From Dysidea avara (Eukaryota > Porifera > Demospongiae > Dictyoceratida > Dysideidae): a stretch of 64,000 nucleotides of DNA. Below, one piece after another: positions 1 to 10,273 of this stretch. Position 1 is the first letter of the stretch, and each line of letters opens with the position of its first letter. The DNA lies in assembly GCF_963678975.1 (NCBI RefSeq), contig NC_089273.1:27347073-27411072 (forward strand), given 5' to 3'. The position numbers were made by a program, and so were the translations under genes. The notes under the pieces were generated by a model, which was given only the letters and a program-made list of their open reading frames with translations, had not been told where the DNA came from and did no database searches.

Positions 1-2494
1 CAGGGCCAAACTGGTCTGGCATGGGTCCAACTACTATCACACCAAATATCATCGAATTCCAAAATTATTTTCCATCTGGCTGAGCTCGACGGCTGTCAAA
101 AATTCGTCAAAATGCCGATTTTATTCACTGACTGGAACTTTTACAAGCCAGATGTACTAGTTTACTTCTAAAAAGCTTGCTAGACCAATAGCCAGTAGCT
201 TTCATTCATAGGGTTGGTCTGGCAGCTCTTATAGCGACCTCAAATTCCGCCAAATGCCGATATCCACGAATTTTTCCAATATAGACCAATTTACAACCCG
301 TTAAAGAAATATTGTACAGCAAACGTGATGCTTTGCTTCTCTAAAGTCATGCTGCATCCTTGTTTAGATATATTCGTCCATAGAGTAACAATGGCGGCTC
401 TCTTATCCAGGCCAAAATCCATAGAAATTCCCATCTCACCATTTGTCATCAGTTTTAGGAAGTTTTACAAGTCAAACATGCTGGTTTGCCTCTCTACATC
501 TTTACTGGACATTTCAATCACCTTCGTCTGTGTAGGCACCTTTCTTCAGTCTCTTGAAAATATCGCCAATTGGGCGCAACCATCAACACCTCTTACTGCT
601 TATTTTGTTTCATTGATTCCACAAAAATCCAGCAGAAATATTACATAAACCAACTGTATGTATGTAATTGAATGGGTGTACAGGCTTCTAAGCCTCAACC
701 CTAATCACATCATAATCATAATCATAATCATAATCAACTGGAGTTAGTCTAGTTCTAAATATCCACCTTCAGAACTCTACACGAATGGAAATTTCGATTG
801 TGGTTTTTGATAATCAGCATTTGCATTTCGGTAATCATTTGTATAAACATGTAGAGTACAATATTTAGAGCTACACTAACTCCATTTGCGCTCTATTACA
901 TTTCTGCTAGTTTTCTTGTGATTCTTGCGTAGAACCAATGAAACAAAATAAACATTAACCGGTATAGAGCAGTTTCAAAACCATGGTAACAAAAAATTAC
1001 TCAATGGACCACACCCAAATCGCCATGTTTTTGTACCAGATTGCTTGATGTTGCAAGTTGAATTCCTCGCTAAATCCATGCCAAGACTTATTAATTCGTG
1101 AGTAAAATAGATGCCAGTGATAGAATAAAACGTGCAGTTGAGTTATTAGGCATTAAAAGATACGTACTGCCTCCCAATAGGGCAGTTTCGAAGGAAAGAG
1201 AAATGCGTATTAATAGATTTGGCCAAATTACGACCTATTCACTGCCCAAAGGAGGTTAAAACTAGGGGAAACTTACAGTATAGGTCTTTACCCAGCACCA
1301 CAGCAGCGTAAAGCCACATCCAGCTATCCCAGGATTAACCAGAGCTCCTGAAAGGCACGAGACCGGTAATGGCGTACTACCAAACTGTGATAAAACGCCA
1401 GCAAAAGAAGACTCTTAGTGGTGAATTTTGCTAGAGTTAAGTTTTAATGTCGAAATCAACCATCAGTTAAAGTTTAGCGGTCTTATTTTGCTGTCTGATT
1501 TTTCACACGAAGTGGGAATCCCAGCACATGAGCGATTCTAGTTAACTTGGGGATAGCTCGATGTGGCTGTACGATGCTGTGGTGCTGGATAAATACCTAT
1601 ACTGCAGGTTTCCCCTAGTTTTAACCACCTTTGGGCGGTGAATAGGTCGAAATTTGGCTAAATCCATCTTTACGCATTTCTCCTTCCTACGAAACTACCC
1701 TGTTGGGAGGCAGTACGGATCTTTTAATGCGTAATAACTCACCTACATGCTTTATTCTATCACAGACATCTCTTTTACTTACGTATTAATAAGTCTTGGC
1801 ATGAATTTAGCGAGGAATTCAACTTGCAACATGAAACAGTCTGGTACAAAAACATGGCGAATTGGGTGTGTCCAAGTCGTAATTTTTGGTTACCATGGTT
1901 TTGAAACTGCTCTATTGATGGTTGCGCCCAATTGGCGTGCTCTGACGTTTTAAGATACTGAAGATAGCTGCCTACACAGACGAAGGTGATTGAATGATCC
2001 AGCAAGGATGTAGAGAAGTAAACCAGCATGTTTGACATGCAAACTTCCGAAAACTGATGACAAATGGTGAGATGGGCATTTCGATGGAATTTGGCCTGGA
2101 TAAGAGAGCCGCCAGTGGACGTATATAAATAAACAAGGATGCAGCATGACTTAGATAGGCAAAGCATCACGTTTGCTGTGCAACATTTCTTAACGGGTTG
2201 TAAATTGGTCGATATCGGAAAAATTGGTGGAAATCGGCATTTGGCGGAATTTGAGGTCGCTATAAGAGCTGCCAGACCAACCCTATGAATGAAAGCTACT
2301 GGCTATGGGTCTAGCAAGCTTTTTAGAAGTAAACTAGTACATCTGGCTTGTAAAAGTTCCAGTCAGTGAATAAAATCGGCATTTTTGACGAATTTTTGAC
2401 AGCCGTCGAGCTCAGCCAGATGGAAAATAATTTTGGAATTCGATGATATTTGGTGTGATAGTAGTTGGACCCATGCCAGACCAGTTTGGCCGTG
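1..2494. mobile_element. Large foldback (palindromic) DNA element, hAT-like ends
   Basis: The first ~1.33 kb and the segment ~1540-2494 are inverted copies of each other, diverged by scattered substitutions, around a ~200-bp loop (about 1330-1540). The outer ends read CAGGGCCAAACTGG on the left and CCAGTTTGGCCGTG on the right, so they form near-perfect terminal inverted repeats of the CAGGG type common in hAT elements. The left end coincides with the window edge, so a target duplication cannot be tested and the element could extend further left. ORFs in the arms (for example 325-648 and its mirror 1775-2170) are mirror images of one another and look non-coding. Foldback architecture is seen directly; hAT membership is inferred from the end bases only. 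Confidence 0.7.
596..945. mobile_element. Small MITE nested in the left foldback arm
   Basis: The left arm contains ~370 bp (about 587-963) that the right arm lacks. The extra DNA has inverted ends: TTATTTTGTTTCATTG near 598 and CAATGAAACAAAATAA near 937. Homology continues inward for about 45 bp (CAGCAGAAATATTACA against its complement near 895). It also carries a short ATAATC microsatellite (~708-738). The target duplication is not clear. Confidence 0.65.
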
Positions 2495-3967
2495 GACAGT
2501 TACTTTGGTATCGCTACTGTGTGCTCCAGTGGCATCGAAACTTTTATCGAGTCCGAAATATCATTTTCGCGATGCTGCCGCTGGAAATTGATCCAGACAA
2601 TGAAGCCACTTATGGTTTTAGTTTAGAGTACAGTTAATAAGAAAGGTTAAGAGTGCGAATTGTAGCTTTAAAAGACATTTCCTTGAAGATATAGCAAAAA
2701 ATCTCGTACTTTGTAAGCATATTCGCCGATTTGCACGACAAGACGTTAATGAAAAATAATGCCAATCTGGCATTTTCTAAGTGGTACCTAGCCTAGCATT
2801 ATTGGATGGTTTGTTAGTTGATTTTCGTAGGTCGAAATTTCACGTTGCGGACCCTACCTACGCATACAACTCGACAGCCACAGAACATTACAGGTGTATT
2901 CAAAGAGCTGCGCATACTGACACAATATTAGCGCATGACGCTTTGCATTGCAAGGATATGGAAAACCGCAGTATTGCACGCATTTTATTATTCAAAACAC
3001 GCGCATGCTCAAACCGCGCAAGGCCGATAGTTGCAAAGACACTGCAATTTTCTGCATATGGCAGCACGACACCTGCGCAATTTATAAATTGTTGCGCATT
3101 TTATGAATTCACAAAATGTGCAGCGCAATTTATAAACTGCGCAAATTCACAGATTGCGCCTAACAACTGGAAGTTATTACTGTTACTAGCTGTAGTACCT
3201 ACCCTATCGTGCAGGGCAGTGTGTACAATGACATGGAAATTAAATGAAATTACAGTTGGTAATATACTATTATAGATACTTTATAAAAGACTAAGGAAAC
3301 AATGTGGAGTAAGGATTGCATGAATGCAATAATTGTGGAGAAGTGCACTCTTATTGGAATATTTTGTGACTTAAGTTGCTCAAATTCTACCATCAACCAA
3401 ACATACCATGAATTACTGTAATCTGCACTACAACGATTCTGTTGTGACAAAATATAACGGCTTTATATAAAATATAACAGCATGGGCACAGAGTGGGGGC
3501 TAGCAAGAAATAATAAATAAAAACAAAAAATTTTGAGTCATCCAGCCCAAGACAGCTCATGGAAAAAACCTGCCAGCCTTTTCTTTTGTTTTGCTGCACA
3601 GGAAAAACCGAAAAATGCTCCACTCTGCTTTGTATGCATGTGTGGAAAGAGTTCAAATCATTGCTGCAAAGTCTATAAATAGCTCCCATTTTCACAACAT
3701 GCCCCACGTTGTGAAGAACAGTCTGCCACGGGACCATGTCATTTCACTGTGTAGCTGCAGTCATCCCTCCTCCGAGCAAACCATCCAGGATATGCATAAA
3801 GACAAAAGAATAGAAAAGATAAATAGTTTCACACATACATAAATATACAAAGCAACCATCTGATACATTTTTTTTACCATAATACCTTCCTTACTACAGG
3901 TGCTGATCCACAATATCACAAAGCAGCAGTAGCAGCAGACAAACCTAACTAAAGTGCATGTGTTTGC
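2495..3967. other. No recognised gene; AT-rich spacer
   Basis: An open frame of 164 codons (2781-3275) exists, but its sequence is dominated by repeated GCGCAATTTATAAA-like words (2925-3165) and looks like nothing known. The 3' end of the Helitron on the minus strand must lie here or just inside 3968. I could not find a convincing hairpin plus CTRR end. Confidence 0.4.
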
Positions 3968-4977
3968 CTATCTAAAAACCTCACTATAGACTACATTACG
4001 TATTTTGCAATCCCCTCTAACTAAAAGTGTCAATCTATCTGCTGAACCTACCCTAGACAGTGCAACATAAAGCATGCCGTGTGTGAAGCTTTCGTCTGTC
4101 AAATCTAATCCTACAGCCTTAAAAGTTTGGCCCTGGCTTTTGTTAATGGTCATGGAAAAACAAAGTGCGATTGGAAATTGAAGCCGTCTAAATTCAAAAG
4201 GCAAAACCGAGTTACTCGGAATAAGAGGAATGCTTGGTATTATAATATCGTATCCTGCATATCTACCGTGAGAAATCTTGGCCTCTACTTTGTTAGCTGA
4301 CAGTTTAGTAACTACACACCTAGTGCCATTAGTAACCCTTGGAGGATCTAGAGAGTGTAGAATAATAATAGGAGCGCCTACTTTAAGTAAGAGAAGATGC
4401 TGAGGTAGTCCAGATACCTCTAAAGAGTTCAAGAATTCTGTTGGAAAGTGAACAGCCTGAGATTCATCAGGTATGGTGTCCAAGGACCTGTAGTCACTGC
4501 AGTCACCAGGTAACTGCTCCACCAGAGTCATGTTGATGGAATGAGTGGTCTTATTAAGAGGAGCAAGAATGCAGCATTCAGATAGCCAAGCCAAGTCTCT
4601 AAAGTTAGAGAGCAAATCTGTATACACCCTGGAAACCAGTTCCTCCTTGCTATCCACAAAGGTTCCCATGGTGTCAGGTAGCTGGACAACATCAGGTAGA
4701 GTGTCAATAGAAACTTCCCATCTCCAATGGCCAATAGTTCTTCAGCGAATTGTCCAGCTGCCACATCCCCACACAGGTGCACGCTCATGTTAGTGTGTAG
4801 TTGTTTAACCACCACACTGTCCCACAGATGAGATCGCTTGAGGCAAGCATCAACAATGTTACCTCTAGTGCCACCTTGAATGACAGGTAGAATCTGCCTG
4901 AAGCCACCACACAGTAGGATGCACTTGCCTCCCATTGGATTATCATTCCCTTTTGCCATTCTGTTGAGTAGAGCCAA
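3968..4977 (-). pseudogene. Helitron PIF1-like helicase domain, C-terminal part (broken)
   Basis: In one frame (4977 down to ~4715) the product has the Walker-B-like region of PIF1 helicases: GGKCILLCGGFRQILPVIQGG appears in part, followed by SHLWDSVVVKQLHTNM. A frameshift near 4715 moves the reading to the ORF 4669-3968. That ORF has LNKTTHSIN, the GAPIIILHSLDPPRVTNGTR block, and the terminal signatures FPIALCFSMTINKSQGQT and LYVALSRV. These are the late helicase motifs of PIF1/Helitron helicases, which unwind DNA during rolling-circle transposition. The Walker A region is missing, having been lost in the deletion at the upstream edge. Stop at 3968-3970 matches the usual end shortly after the VALSRV motif. 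Confidence 0.85.
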
Positions 4978-5729
4978 GCCCGTGGTTTTCCAAGAATCAT
5001 CTCCTTTGTGAGCATTTCTAACAATTTCTTCACCTGAAGCCTAAACACACGGGCCACTAAGTCTGGACGGTCCAGAGGCTCTTGACCTGGTAGTAGATTG
5101 TTCCTAATCTCTGGCCAATTAGGATTGGTGGTCATGGTGATAAAGAGGTCGGGGTGGCCATACTTCCTAACGCAGGTCATTGCATCCTGCTGACGCTCAT
5201 GCATGTAGCGTGGTCCACCAGTAAATGATGACGGTAGGATCACCCTACGACCACCATTCCTGAGGTCACCATCCCCATCTACCATTGCATCCCGCAAATC
5301 CTGGTAGCAATCAGCACGTAGTGCATTTTGCTCACGCCTGAGAAACTGTAAGCGCTCAGTTTCAATCTTACAGTAGGCGTCAACCAGGAATTGCTGGAAA
5401 AGCCTTTTAGCCTTAAGCAATACAGGCACTTGCTGCCTGACCATGATGTGGTAGCGGTAATAAACCATGGCTGTCAATTTCCTACCATTAGCCAATTTCA
5501 GGTTGATGTGCCATCCATTGGTGCCATAAGAAAAGAGTAAAGGATACTGTAAAGGATCATACCCCCTATGAAGTTCAGAAATGCGCTGCAAAGACCCATC
5601 CCTATAGTGCAAAACTATGTCCCTGTTATTTACATTATCATTAGGCATTAGCACTCCTACCTCGTCACACATCGGGCTATTGTACCTCCTAGCATGCTCT
5701 CCTACAGGCCGTTTGTTCTCATTAATCAC
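4960..5729 (-). pseudogene. Helitron Rep-side (helitron-like N) domain, truncated before the HUH motif
   Basis: This 314-codon frame reads NENKRPVGEHARRYN, RGYDPLQYPLLFSYG, then QFLVDAYCKIETERLQF and PRYMHERQQDAMTCVRKYG, HPDLFITMTTNPNWPEI, the standard succession of the Helitron helicase-like/Rep region. It runs to LYSTEWQK, the point just before the HUH (RGLPHxH-type) nuclease motif, and then jumps into helicase sequence. The HUH motif, catalytic tyrosines and helicase motif I are therefore absent. It is linked to the ORF upstream (5777-6229) through a frameshift near 5775; the sense between 5729 and 5777 continues in a different frame (KEIFEQHDEPANIRVV). Confidence 0.85.
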
Positions 5730-5776
5730 TACCCTAATATTTGCTGGCTCATCATGCTGCTCAAATATTTCTTTAG

Positions 5777-6196
5777 CTATCTTATAAGTTGAACATAGTG
5801 ATTATCGTCATGCAAAAGCTCAGTAATACCCCTAACTATGTCAAGCCTTAACCCATCAACTATCCCACATCTTGTAGCTACTTCAATTTGCTGGTTGTCG
5901 ATAAAATAAATTTGGGAAAATTTAGGAGACTCACCTGTTGATGGAACTAAACTACCTATACGATGATAGACTTGACCCTGTACTCTAAAAGAAGGATTGA
6001 AGCCAGCCACAGTTATCTCGTTACAGCCAAAGCTGGTCATTTGAAATTCACTATTATACTTATGTATGCTAGCTAGAAAATGTTTACCTGCTGTGTTTGT
6101 ACCTTCATACAGGTGTTTCAAGAATGACTGGGGCTGTGGAAATGCCTCTAACTGGACATTACCCTTCAAGCAACACAGGGATTCGGTCTCCTGGGG
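5777..6196 (-). pseudogene. Helitron N-terminal segment (zinc-ribbon side)
   Basis: The frame reads CCLKGNVQLEAFPQP, then KHLYEGTNTAGKHFLASI, FRVQGQVYHRIGSLVPS and SPKFSQIYFID. This is the conserved stretch between the cysteine-rich N-terminus and the Rep domain of animal Helitrons. Its natural upstream neighbour is not adjacent: the coding sequence is broken at the 9-bp repeat 6197-6205 by a Mutator-like element and resumes at 8450. The apparent ATG near 6229 belongs to the inserted element, not to the Helitron. A frameshift near 5775 separates it from the next block. Confidence 0.85.
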
Positions 6197-6375
6197 AAAT
6201 TTTAACGGAGTGGCTATTCGCACGGTCACGTACTAATAGCTTCGTGCTATTCGCACGGCAGTCACGTGATGTTATTATTTTACGGATAGTACACGGTTCA
6301 TTCATCTCCGAAAACTACACGTAACTTTGAGTGGGATTTTTTCTTTCTGGACCTTTCTCTGTGGTCTTTCGTTAC

Positions 6376-6717
6376 ATGCCCGATGCTTTGTATAGGAAAC
6401 GAGTTCGAGAGTTACGATGATCTTAAGGAGACAGTCTCTACCTTTGAAAGAACGGAATTCGTCCAATTAAACGTTCATCGATCAAGATTCAGCAGCAAAA
6501 CGTGCACCATCGAAGGCATACAATGAAGATTTGAGGTATGGAGAAATAGATTTTCTTTGTACACACGGAGGAAAATGTTCGGACTTTTCTTTCTCCCGGG
6601 GCTGGATGTAATGCCCTTTCCTACCACACCCAGCACAAGAGGCAAACGTGCTGGACAAGAACTGAAAAGCGGGACATCTAAAAGTCCCTAGGGCCCTTTG
6701 TTCGGACTGCATTTAAG
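6376..6717 (+). pseudogene. MULE transposase N-terminal (ZSWIM3-like) domain remnant
   Basis: From ~6395 one frame reads GNEFESYDDLKETVSTFER and TEFVQLNVHRSRF. After a one-base shift near 6490 the next frame reads AAKRAPSKAYNEDLRY and DFLCTHGGK. This order (sYdeLkeav..., VQL..RdSRt, AAKR..., elkY, CtHGGK) is that of the N-terminal domain of animal Mutator-like transposases and of the ZSWIM1/3 proteins derived from them. The frame is then broken by a stop in FSFSRGWM and by later stops. No DDE catalytic region was recognised downstream, so the element is non-autonomous or an old decayed copy. Family assignment is from memory of the motif order. Confidence 0.6.
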
Positions 6718-7790
6718 GGTGAACGACCGTGGGGGATACAGGGAGAGGGGCAAGGTAGCATACCAAGATCGAGATATTCTACTGAATAGAGCAGTCACTC
6801 TAATAAAGCTGTCATAGTTTTAGAACAGTGTGTAGCGAGCTTCTTAAGGATTTTTATGTTCTTTTTCAGGCAGTGATAAATGCATAGTTGCATGTTAGGG
6901 TGGGCAGCTATATTGTCAGCAGGCTGTCACCTTTTTTCAGTGGTCTCGCCCCTAGTGTGTGTCACTTGCTATCACATTATAGGCTCAATTGTCTTGACAT
7001 TGTGATTTGACAATTAATGCCCAGTGAAACCTGGTGCTGCTGACTCTTGCTTGTCAGGTATTACAGAAAATTTTTCAAATTTTAGAATCGAATTCTGTCC
7101 ATTGTCATGCTTCCTCAGAGTTGTAGACCCCTAACCACAGTTCAAAAACTAAACAAGGCGATGCTACTTGTTCTACTGGAGAAACAATGAAAGTGATGTA
7201 TGTGATGGAATTAAGGTAAAATTCAGCCTTGTCTATGCTTGTATGCTACTGAACGATAAATTTCTTTGTTACTGTAGGATGGCATCACTCTTGTGTTCGC
7301 ATCACTTTGGAAGAGGCCAACAGAATAAATGATGTTGGAGAAATGTGGTTTTGTAACTATAAGGGATGCGAGGATACATTTGGCAACTCGGACAGCATGA
7401 CTCCTATTGGATTATTTTTATCTAATCAATCAGCTACTTTACAGTGTGTGGTATTTTGAAAATCTCTACTTATTACCTTATCAGTTTATATACTCTGACT
7501 ATCTGATTATGAACTTCATGACAGCATGCATTTTACCATTCATGTAGTTGGGTAGCTATCTAAAATAGAGACATGCTTGCATGTTTTACAGCGATGGCTA
7601 TAATATGTAAATACACAACCCACAGCTAGCAGTCCATAGCAGGGAAAATGCATGTGCATGCATGGTGTATCACGACCAAATTTGGTGACGTATCCATTAT
7701 ACTTCCCGCATGCACGTACACACCCAGAAGATGTATGCCATAGTAAAGGATCTATATGTGTACACACATGCCAACTGCATCTCTTAGTAA

Positions 7791-8339
7791 TGCACCTATC
7801 AATGTTAGGTCCCTACCCCCCAGTACGGGCCATGTGGGGATTTGACACCCTGCAAGAGCAATAACCCCACTACTGGGGCCTAAATGTTTGTCTAATCCCC
7901 TACCTACCCCTATATTCCCCGAGGTATTCCTCCACTCCATGATCAGTTCTGCCATGCCTGCAGACAATACAGTCTATTTCCAGTTGGTTGACTAGAGAAA
8001 CGAAGTGTTAAAAGTCACGTGCTTGAAAGTAGCCAAGGAGATTAGTAGCCTTCAGTTTAAACTAGCGCCGTCCGCCTGGCGTGAAATTTCATTGGTTATT
8101 TCTATTCACGTGATATTTTTGCATTTGGCTTACGTGGACAACCAACCTGAAATAGACTGTACACGTTAAAGTTTGGCTACAGGTCAACGTCACGTGATTT
8201 AACTAAATATAGCTACACAATTCGATTGTTATAAAAAATGCTTGTATCAAAAGCCCCACTACTGGGGGTAACTTTGTAGGTGAACTCCCGTATAAACCCC
8301 CTATGGATCCCGTACTGGGGGTTACAATTGATAGGCGCA
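7791..8339. mobile_element. Harbinger-type MITE (TAA target) inside the MULE
   Basis: Ends are TGCACCTATCAATG and CAATTGATAGGCGCA, inverted copies that continue inward to CCCCCCAGTAC / GTACTGGGGG. TAA flanks both sides (7788-7790 and 8340-8342). A second copy of the family is at 19406-19702. Confidence 0.65.
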
Positions 8340-8449
8340 TAACCGTGCGAATAGCTCTGAACGAGGCTCTGTGCTATTCGCACGGTCACGTACGAATAGC
8401 TCCGTGCTATTTGCACGTGACCGTACGAATAGCAACTGCCAAATTTTAA

Positions 8450-8690
8450 TGCGCCGCAGTATGTGCATTCTACACTAAGTGTGCCTACATCTGTAGCGTT
8501 GAAGAAGTTGTGTGGCTGATAGTTAAGCCCCCTAAAGCTTGGGTGTGTGCTTGCACGTACCTGTTGTCTGCGTGCTGTGTTAGCCTGCTGTTCCATAGCT
8601 CTGTAGAGTGGATCAGCTCGAGCTTGTTGATGGGAAGCTGTATCTTATTGTTGCTCCTCCCTCCTTGTTACTGGGTCTTCACGCGCAAGT
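8450..8690 (-). pseudogene. Helitron N-terminal segment between two insertions
   Basis: On the minus strand this stretch reads REEQQ-stop-DTASHQQARADP, then RAMEQQANTARRQQVRAS and VGTLSVECTYCGALKF. The last part is the first cysteine pair of the Helitron zinc ribbon; the second (LCCLKG) lies at ~6170 beyond the Mutator-like element. The first part continues the arginine/alanine-rich repeat found at 9344-9480. One in-frame stop interrupts it. Both edges are insertion boundaries. Confidence 0.8.
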
Positions 8691-9343
8691 TAACTGAGGC
8701 CAAATCCATGGTCTATAAGTCTTTAGTGCGACCTTCACTAGAGTACGCTTGCACTGTATGGAATCCTCACACTGTTTCTGATAAGTCCACAGTGGAATCT
8801 GTCCAACGACGTGCTGCACGTTGGGCCTGTGGAAGTCGTTGGTCACCATTACATAAGTGTTGGAATAAATCTTCTAATGCTTGTTTACAAGCGTTACACT
8901 GGCCAACACTGTCATCTCGAAGGAATTATTTGAGCGTGGCTATGCTTTATGACATCCTGAAAGGTAGGTACGATTCTTTGAAGCTATCAAATTACTGTAA
9001 TTTCAATACATCTTGTACCCTAGCGCATCCTCTCACCCTTGTTCCGCTACAGTCTTCTATCAATTCTTATAGACATCCTTTCTTTGTGAATACTGTTTTC
9101 TTATGGAACACTCTATCGTGTGATGTATGATCTCAAGTTTCGCCAAGCTGTGTATAATCTGTTTTGTTGTAATTAATTTATATGTGTATGTGTTCTTTCT
9201 CGTTTTTTGTAGCTGTGTTTTCTCTGTATTTGTCTCCTCCGTTTTTGGTTTTGTATCTTCTAGGGAAACACCCTCGTACAGGCTCTGCCTTTTGGTGTCA
9301 CCCTGTCTTTTTTGAAAAATCAGATAAATAATAATAATAAGTC
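8691..9343 (+). mobile_element. 5'-truncated CR1/L2-type LINE in the Helitron N-terminal repeat
   Basis: The inserted DNA carries the reverse-transcriptase C-terminal tail (8695-9130) and finishes in a GATAAATAATAATAATAA tail at ~9326-9343, the usual 3' end of CR1/L2-like LINEs. It splits one unit of the 60-bp Helitron repeat after CGCGCAAGT. Any target duplication is at most about 4 bp (AAGT). Confidence 0.75.
8695..9130 (+). pseudogene. LINE ORF2 C-terminal fragment
   Basis: The frame contains AKSMVYKSLVRPSLEYAC, TVWNPHT, VESVQRRAARWACG and SINSYRHPFFVNTVFLWNTL. These are the C-terminal signatures of CR1/L2-group LINE reverse-transcriptase polypeptides: a conserved LEY(A/C)xxVW box and a W-N-x-L ending. 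Only the last ~140 codons remain; endonuclease and catalytic RT blocks are missing because of 5' truncation. The stop at 9128-9130 is the natural end. Confidence 0.8.
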
Positions 9344-9480
9344 GACGGGCAGCTCTTTCACGCTGCTGTTCTTCTCTGGTGGCCGGGTCCGCACGCGCAA
9401 GTCGACGGGCAGCTGTATCACGCTGCTGTTCTTCTCTGGTGGCCTGGTCCGCACGCGCAAGTCGACGGGCAGCTGCATCG
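9344..9480 (-). repeat. 60-bp tandem repeat inside Helitron coding sequence
   Basis: The block starting AAGTCGACGGGCAGCT and ending GTCCGCACGCGC recurs at 60-bp spacing (two full copies and the start of a third). A further degenerate unit lies beyond the LINE at 8640-8690. The period is a multiple of three, so it gives a 20-residue protein repeat. Confidence 0.85.
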
Positions 9481-9741
9481 TGGATCCGTTCCTGTGATCT
9501 TCTTTCTTCGTCCTGCGGGCCACACGATGGTCTTCTGCGTCACGTTCTCGTCGTCTCTGTTGTGAGTCCAGTTCACACCTAGCACTGGATGAGGTGGTAG
9601 CTCCAGTTGAAGCCTCCTGGCGGCGCAGTTTTGTCGTTCTGCTTCCTCCCGTCTCTTCTCTGGATCCAATCTTTGGTTCTGCTTGCGAATCTTTGCTTGA
9701 AACGCACAAAAGGTAGACGATCGTTTTCGCTTAGGCGGCAT
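9344..9741 (-). pseudogene. Helitron N-terminus: start codon and arginine-rich repeat region
   Basis: The gene begins at the ATG at 9741 with MPPKRKRSSTFCAFQAKIRK, followed by QRLDPEKRREEAERQ. A frame change then leads to a basic, coiled-coil-like segment containing a 20-residue tandem repeat (ARADPATREEQQRDTAARRL type). The same DNA read in other frames gives the cysteine- and proline-rich ORFs 9320-9709 and 9418-9741, whose second halves are not the natural frame. The segment ends where a LINE tail (ATAATAATAA) joins at 9343. The product would be a nuclear DNA-binding N-terminus; function of the repeat is not known to me. Confidence 0.75.
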
Positions 9742-9877
9742 GCTCGGGCATGCTTACACAGCACATCAAATGAATTTGAATTAGAAATATCACGTGTGTA
9801 CAGTTGGCAAAAACACATGCAGTACAGTGCAAAAAAGGTGTACTGAAAAGGTGCCCAAAACGAAAAAAAAAATTAAC

Positions 9878-9962
9878 ACCAGCTGGACTCGAACCCACAA
9901 CCTTGCGCACGTAAGACAGGCACCTAAACCATTAACCTATCTACTTCACCACACCGTTACAG
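9878..9962 (-). ncRNA. tRNA-like (SINE-type) sequence
   Basis: On the minus strand a perfect B-box GGTTCGAGTCC is preceded by a GTCTTACG anticodon-like loop and an A-box-like TAGATAGGTTAATGG. It is followed by a T-run. There is no clean acceptor stem, so it is a tRNA-derived sequence rather than a functional tRNA. It lies in the 5' non-coding part of the Helitron. Confidence 0.4.
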
Positions 9963-10204
9963 CAATATTTTTGTCTTATAAAGACTTGTACAAATGCACT
10001 GAGATAGGTGTTTACTTGCGGTTTGCATGCGGTTTATAGAAAGAATTCAAGCGAATTTTAGTCTACACACCTGCCTTCAATGGTCCCTAGACGACTAACG
10101 ATAGCTCGCACGAACTTTTCGAAAGCGTCATTGTTGAGCTCAATAATCAGCGCTTCCGTGACGCCAAAGACGCTTCCAAACGCGCAACGGTTCGAGAGTA
10201 CAAT

Positions 10205-10273
10205 GCGTGACATCAAATGGAATGCAGACAGACAGACAGACGGACAGACGGCTTTTCACTCTTATAATATAGA
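10205..10273 (-). other. Helitron 5' terminus
   Basis: The complement starts TCTATATTATAAGAG at 10273, next to A-T, and then carries GTCTGTCCGTCTGTCTGTCTG. The TC start, the A|T junction and the GTCTGTC run fit Helitron left ends. Confidence 0.7.

Larger units (their letters stand above)
6206..8440 (+). mobile_element. Mutator-like element (MULE) inserted in the Helitron gene
   Basis: The 9 bases AAATTTTAA occur at 6197-6205 and again at 8441-8449, exactly where the Helitron reading frame breaks and resumes, so they are a 9-bp target duplication. The ends form inverted repeats: CGGAGTGGCTATTCG (left) against GGCAGTTGCTATTCG (complement of right). They continue as subterminal repeats of GCTATTCGCACGGTCACGTAC in both orientations. 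A degenerate MULE transposase N-terminus lies inside (6376-6717). The interior also holds a Harbinger-type MITE (7791-8339) and a copy of the CTCTA-N-TAGAG motif (6768-6806). Confidence 0.85.
3968..10273 (-). mobile_element. Decayed Helitron with nested insertions
   Basis: Read on the minus strand, a single Rep/helicase gene starts near 9741 and ends at 3968. It is interrupted by a LINE (8691-9343) and a Mutator-like element (6206-8440). The 5' terminus is at 10273: the complement begins TCTATATTATAAGAG and is preceded by A, as expected for insertion at an A-T dinucleotide. It is followed by CYGTCTGTCTGTC-type repeats, frequent in invertebrate Helitron 5' ends. The 3' terminus was not located. 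Besides the insertions the gene carries frameshifts and a deletion that removed the HUH nuclease centre, so the copy cannot move by itself. Confidence 0.85.

Noticed and set aside
325..648. 107-codon ORF and its inverted counterpart 1775-2170 as a conserved gene pair
   Set aside because: They are the two arms of the foldback element; similarity is due to the palindrome.
2781..3275. 164-codon ORF as a possible gene
   Set aside because: Built largely from repeated GCGCAATTTATAAA words and without recognisable domains.
9320..9709. 129-codon minus-strand ORF with LPVDLRVRTRPPEKNSS repeats
   Set aside because: Another frame of the same DNA gives the Helitron N-terminal repeat (ARADPATREEQQ), which continues at 8640-8690; this ORF is its shadow.
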